DNA of 64,000 bases from Gaetbulibacter_A sp043876815 (GTDB lineage: Bacteria; Bacteroidota; Bacteroidia; Flavobacteriales; Flavobacteriaceae), in assembly GCF_043876815.1 (NCBI RefSeq), contig NZ_JBAWKA010000001.1, positions 558,001 through 622,000 on the forward strand, given 5' to 3'. Of the stretch, positions 60,735 through 64,000 are shown piece after piece. Position 1 is the stretch's first letter; each line of letters opens with the position of its first letter. The notes below the pieces were generated by a model. It did not search any database. It had not been told where the DNA came from and was given only the letters and a program-made list of their open reading frames with translations. Position numbers and translations under genes: made by a program.

Positions 60735-62027
60735 ATGAGTGTTATTATTGATATTCACGCAAGACAAATTTTGGATTCAAGAGGAAATCCTACCATCGAA
60801 GTTGACGTAGTTACTGAAAGTGAAACCCTCGGACGTGCTGCTGTACCATCAGGAGCATCAACAGGAGAGCATGAAGCCGTAGAATTACGTGATGGAGGAA
60901 AAGCATATATGGGTAAAGGCGTTACCAAAGCTGTTGATAACGTAAATAATATTATTGCCCAAGAATTATTAGGGGTTTCTGTTTTCGAACAAAACCTGAT
61001 CGATCAGATCATGATTGATTTGGACGGAACACCAAACAAATCAAAATTAGGAGCTAATGCTATTTTAGGTGTCTCACTGGCCGTAGCCAAAGCCGCAGCC
61101 AACGAATTAGGTTTGCCGTTGTACCGCTATGTTGGTGGTGTTTCTGCCAACACCTTACCCGTTCCAATGATGAATATCATTAACGGTGGTTCTCATAGTG
61201 ACGCACCCATCGCATTTCAGGAATTTATGATAATGCCGGTTAAAGCGGAAAGCTTTACTCATGCCATGCAAATGGGTACAGAGATTTTCCACAATCTTAA
61301 AAAAGTACTGCATGATAGAAACCTGAGCACGGCGGTAGGTGATGAAGGTGGTTTTGCACCTAATTTAGCCGGAGGTACAGAAGATGCTTTGGAAACTATT
61401 GCTAAAGCTGTTGAAAATGCCGGTTATAAATTTGGAGACGAGATTAAAATTGCACTAGACTGTGCTTCCGCTGAGTTTTACGAAGACGGAAAATATAATT
61501 ACAAAAAATTTGAAGGTGATTCAGGTGTTGTAAGAACATCTAAAGAACAAGCAGATTACTTAGCACAATTGGTCGCTAAATATCCTATTATCTCTATCGA
61601 AGATGGTATGGATGAAAACGATTGGGAAGGCTGGAAATATTTGACTGAACTGGTTGGGGATAAAACGCAACTGGTTGGTGACGATCTATTTGTTACTAAT
61701 GTAGAACGACTGTCACGTGGTATAGAAAATGGCATTGCCAATTCTATTTTAATAAAAGTGAATCAGATCGGTACTTTAACCGAAACGATCGCGGCTGTTA
61801 ACATGGCTCAGAATGCTGGTTATACCTGTGTGATGTCACACCGGTCTGGAGAAACAGAAGATAATACCATTGCAGACCTTGCAGTGGCCTTAAATACCGG
61901 ACAAATAAAAACAGGTTCCGCTTCTAGAAGTGATCGTATGGCGAAATACAATCAGTTACTTCGCATAGAAGAAGAATTAGGCACGGTGGCTTATTTTCCG
62001 AAGGAAAAAGCCTTTAAAATAAAATAA
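60735..62027 (+). CDS. eno: Enolase
   Basis: Enolase (430 residues) converts 2-phosphoglycerate to phosphoenolpyruvate in glycolysis. Recognised by IHARQILDSRGNPTIEVDVV, AAVPSGASTGEHEAVELRDG, the flexible loop NGGSHSDAPIAFQEFMIMPV and the C-terminal CVMSHRSGETEDNTIADLAV. The magnesium ligands are in CASAEFY, ISIEDGMDEND and LVGDDLFVTN. The length is normal. A terminator follows 14 bases after the stop codon. Confidence 0.98.
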   Translation: MSVIIDIHARQILDSRGNPTIEVDVVTESETLGRAAVPSGASTGEHEAVELRDGGKAYMGKGVTKAVDNVNNIIAQELLGVSVFEQNLIDQIMIDLDGTPNKSKLGANAILGVSLAVAKAAANELGLPLYRYVGGVSANTLPVPMMNIINGGSHSDAPIAFQEFMIMPVKAESFTHAMQMGTEIFHNLKKVLHDRNLSTAVGDEGGFAPNLAGGTEDALETIAKAVENAGYKFGDEIKIALDCASAEFYEDGKYNYKKFEGDSGVVRTSKEQADYLAQLVAKYPIISIEDGMDENDWEGWKYLTELVGDKTQLVGDDLFVTNVERLSRGIENGIANSILIKVNQIGTLTETIAAVNMAQNAGYTCVMSHRSGETEDNTIADLAVALNTGQIKTGSASRSDRMAKYNQLLRIEEELGTVAYFPKEKAFKIK

Positions 62028-62041
62028 TAAAAAACCTTTAG

Positions 62042-62078
62042 AAAAGCGATTATCCTTACCGATAATCGCTTTTTTTTG
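62042..62078 (+). terminator. Terminator after eno
   Basis: AAAAGCGATTATC with GATAATCGCTTTT (62042-62054 with 62061-62073), a 6-base loop, followed by a T-run. Confidence 0.92.
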
Positions 62079-62193
62079 GATTGGTTTTAACAATAAGGAA
62101 ATTGGTTAAAACTTTGTTAGGTGCTTTTACAAATAGGCCTTTATTTTGTAACTTAGCAAACCGCTAAGAATAATATAAAAACCAATTGAACAT

Positions 62194-63483
62194 ATGGCTG
62201 ACACTGCTACATTAGAGATAAACGGAGTAAAACATGAATTCCCTGTAGTTACGGGAACTGAAAATGAAGTTGCAATAGATATTTCCAAATTGCGAGCCAC
62301 AACAAAAGGCGTGATAACCCTAGATTCGGGATACAAAAATACGGGAGCTTGTGAAAGTGCTATTACTTTTTTGGATGGTGAAAAAGGTATTTTAAGATAC
62401 CGCGGTTATTCTATTGAGGAATTGGCTGAAAAGGCAGATTTTCTTGAAGTGGCTTATTTATTAATTTTTGGTGAATTGCCTACAAATGAACAACTCGAAA
62501 AATTCCATTCAGACATTAAGAAGCATTCTTTTGTTGATGATGATGTAAAGAAAATATTGGATGCATTTCCGAAAGCGGCTCATCCAATGGGGGTTCTGGC
62601 ATCATTAACTAGTGCCTTAACATCATTTAATCCATCTTGTGTTAATGTTGATTCTGTAGAAGAAATGTATAATGCTATTGTGCGCATTTTAGGAAAATTT
62701 CCAATTCTTGTGGCATGGACCATGCGTAAGAAAAACGGTTTACCTCTTTATTATGGTGACGATTCTTTAGGCTACGTGGAAAATATTTTAAAGATGATGT
62801 TCAAGCAGCCTAATCAGGATAAATACATACAGAATCCTATTTTGGTTAATGCGCTTGATAAATTATTGATTCTTCACGCAGATCACGAACAAAACTGTTC
62901 TACATCCACAGTGAGAATTGTAGGGTCATCTCATGCGGGGTTATTTGCATCGCTTTCAGCAGGTATTTCGGCACTTTGGGGACCACTTCATGGTGGTGCC
63001 AATCAGGCTGTATTAGAAATGCTTGAGGCCATAAAGGCTGATGGCGGCGATACTGCAAAATACATGGAAAAGGCTAAGGATAAAAATGATCCATTTAGAT
63101 TGATGGGCTTTGGGCACCGAGTTTATAAAAACTTTGACCCTCGAGCTAAAATCATTAAAAAAGCAGCTGATGATGTGTTGAGTGATCTTGGTATAGAAGA
63201 TCCTATCTTGGATATTGCAAAAGGCCTTGAAAAACAAGCCTTGGAGGATAAGTATTTCGTGGATAGAAAACTATATCCGAATGTCGACTTCTATTCTGGA
63301 ATCATTTACCGTGGTATGGGCATTCCAACAGATATGTTTACCGTAATGTTTGCGCTAGGACGCTTACCTGGTTGGATCGCTCAATGGCGTGAAATGCGCA
63401 TGCGTAAGGAGCCAATTGGTCGTCCTAGACAATTGTATATTGGTGAAACCGAACGTAAATTTGTTCCGGTTGAAAAAAGATAA
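62194..63483 (+). CDS. gltA: Citrate synthase
   Basis: Citrate synthase (429 residues) condenses acetyl-CoA with oxaloacetate at entry to the TCA cycle. The N-terminal block TLDSGYKNTGACESAITFLD and the catalytic histidines in LHADHEQNCSTSTVRIVGSS and GPLHGGANQAVLEML are visible, then MGFGHRVYKNFDPRA. Length and N-terminal domain fit the hexameric Gram-negative type. A terminator follows. Confidence 0.97.
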   Translation: MADTATLEINGVKHEFPVVTGTENEVAIDISKLRATTKGVITLDSGYKNTGACESAITFLDGEKGILRYRGYSIEELAEKADFLEVAYLLIFGELPTNEQLEKFHSDIKKHSFVDDDVKKILDAFPKAAHPMGVLASLTSALTSFNPSCVNVDSVEEMYNAIVRILGKFPILVAWTMRKKNGLPLYYGDDSLGYVENILKMMFKQPNQDKYIQNPILVNALDKLLILHADHEQNCSTSTVRIVGSSHAGLFASLSAGISALWGPLHGGANQAVLEMLEAIKADGGDTAKYMEKAKDKNDPFRLMGFGHRVYKNFDPRAKIIKKAADDVLSDLGIEDPILDIAKGLEKQALEDKYFVDRKLYPNVDFYSGIIYRGMGIPTDMFTVMFALGRLPGWIAQWREMRMRKEPIGRPRQLYIGETERKFVPVEKR

Positions 63484-63509
63484 AATTTACTTTTAAAAAG
63501 TACTTATAC

Positions 63510-63545
63510 AAGCTTCATGTGAAACACATGAAGCTTTTGTTTTTT
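63510..63545 (+). terminator. Terminator after gltA
   Basis: AAGCTTCATGTG with CACATGAAGCTT (63510-63521 with 63525-63536), loop AAA, then a T-rich tail. Confidence 0.92.
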
Positions 63546-63628
63546 TGGTCACTTATTTTTAAAGATTAATTAAAAAATGTATTTAATTATCACTAGTTTT
63601 GACTGGAAATTTCGAAATATTTTAAGGT

Positions 63629-64000
63629 TTGAATCAATTAAAATTACATGTCAAAAATGAGACCTCACGCTTAAGAGCTGTGGTGCTTGGTACGGCTGAA
63701 AGTAATGGTCCGATACCCCGGATTGAGGATTGCTACGACCCTAAAAGTATTGAGCATATCAAAGCTGGTACCTATCCCAAAGAAGCTGATATGGTTAAGG
63801 AAATGGAAGCTGTGGCGGCCGTTTTTAAAAAATATGATGTGCAGGTTTACAGACCCGAACTTATTAAGGATTGTAATCAAATTTTTTCTCGTGATATTGC
63901 TTTTGTTATTGAAGATAAAATGATAAAAGCCAATATCCTTCCAAACCGGGAAGAGGAGGTAGCGGCCATTGATTATATATGGGGTCAGGTTGAAAAGGCA
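63629..64000 (+). CDS. Dimethylargininase/amidinotransferase-family protein, cut by window edge
   Basis: 124 codons of a protein of the dimethylarginine dimethylaminohydrolase/amidinotransferase fold, running off the right edge (relatives have about 300 residues). The stretch RLRAVVLGTAESNGP is the opening strand, and NQIFSRDIAFVIEDKMIKAN matches the region of the family's conserved FxRDxx motif. The only plausible start is TTG at 63629 (MNQLKLHVKNETS), since a stop codon lies in frame 2 codons upstream and the first in-frame ATG comes after the conserved opening. Members hydrolyse methylated arginine or citrulline-like compounds; the catalytic cysteine would be beyond the edge. It lies downstream of gltA. 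Confidence 0.85.
   Translation, partial: MNQLKLHVKNETSRLRAVVLGTAESNGPIPRIEDCYDPKSIEHIKAGTYPKEADMVKEMEAVAAVFKKYDVQVYRPELIKDCNQIFSRDIAFVIEDKMIKANILPNREEEVAAIDYIWGQVEKA

Noticed and set aside
1..64000. CRISPR arrays, tRNA or rRNA genes, insertion sequences, prophage, replication origin
   Set aside because: I looked for regular short repeats, cloverleaf-like sequences, transposase frames and dnaA-box clusters and saw none that I could support.

Overview
The window looks like chromosome from a member of the Flavobacteriaceae (Bacteroidota). The support is low-GC DNA, three SusC/SusD outer-membrane pairs, promoters of the Bacteroidota type (TTTG-N19-TAnnTTTG), A-rich translation starts without Shine-Dalgarno sequences, and a rpsL-to-rplQ ribosomal run that continues into carA, eno and gltA. 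No genus can be assigned from the sequence alone. I see no tRNA, rRNA, CRISPR array, transposase or prophage gene.

Region 1 (1-24 kb) is mostly housekeeping genes in short operons. It starts with a gcvP gene cut by the left edge (minus strand). Next come a UbiA-like membrane protein, an ECF sigma factor with a tiny zinc-finger anti-sigma partner, and an M3 oligopeptidase. purE and purK face a fused hpt-adk gene, followed by obgE, so purine synthesis and salvage sit together. An sdpI/sdpR-like immunity and repressor pair follows, then a DUF4136 lipoprotein, a short-chain dehydrogenase, a TPR protein and the Mur-ligase recycling enzyme Mpl. A shortened FIST-like protein overlaps a hybrid histidine kinase. 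radC, a polysaccharide-deacetylase-like gene and a YjjG-type HAD phosphatase overlap one another. After an exported protein of unknown function come rarA, a rhomboid protease and rlmB.

Region 2 (24-40 kb, minus strand) is an array of three TonB-dependent receptor/SusD lipoprotein pairs plus one extra surface lipoprotein. It contains no glycoside hydrolase, protease or dedicated regulator. The three susC genes share almost the same start region and a 31-bp promoter-like block, pointing to duplication or gene conversion and to common expression. Terminators end each pair. A small Omp85/BamA-like protein (40.1-41.8 kb, minus) separates the array from the ribosomal genes.

Region 3 (41.9-59.4 kb, plus strand) is one long translation locus: rpsL, rpsG, fusA, rpsJ, then the S10, spc and alpha gene sets through rplQ, with secY and infA inside and no tuf. 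A textbook Bacteroidota promoter precedes rpsL and a strong terminator follows rplQ. The one large internal gap, between rpsJ and rplC, holds a dispersed-repeat-like palindrome, a terminator-like hairpin and further stem-loops, so it is a candidate regulatory leader.

Region 4 (59.5-64 kb, plus strand) holds carA, eno and gltA, with terminators after eno and gltA, and the start of a dimethylargininase-family gene cut by the right edge.

The best candidates for something not yet described are the shortened FIST protein coupled to its kinase, the structured rpsJ-rplC leader, the shared promoter and start block of the susC genes, and the deacetylase-like protein whose expected metal-binding residues appear to be replaced.
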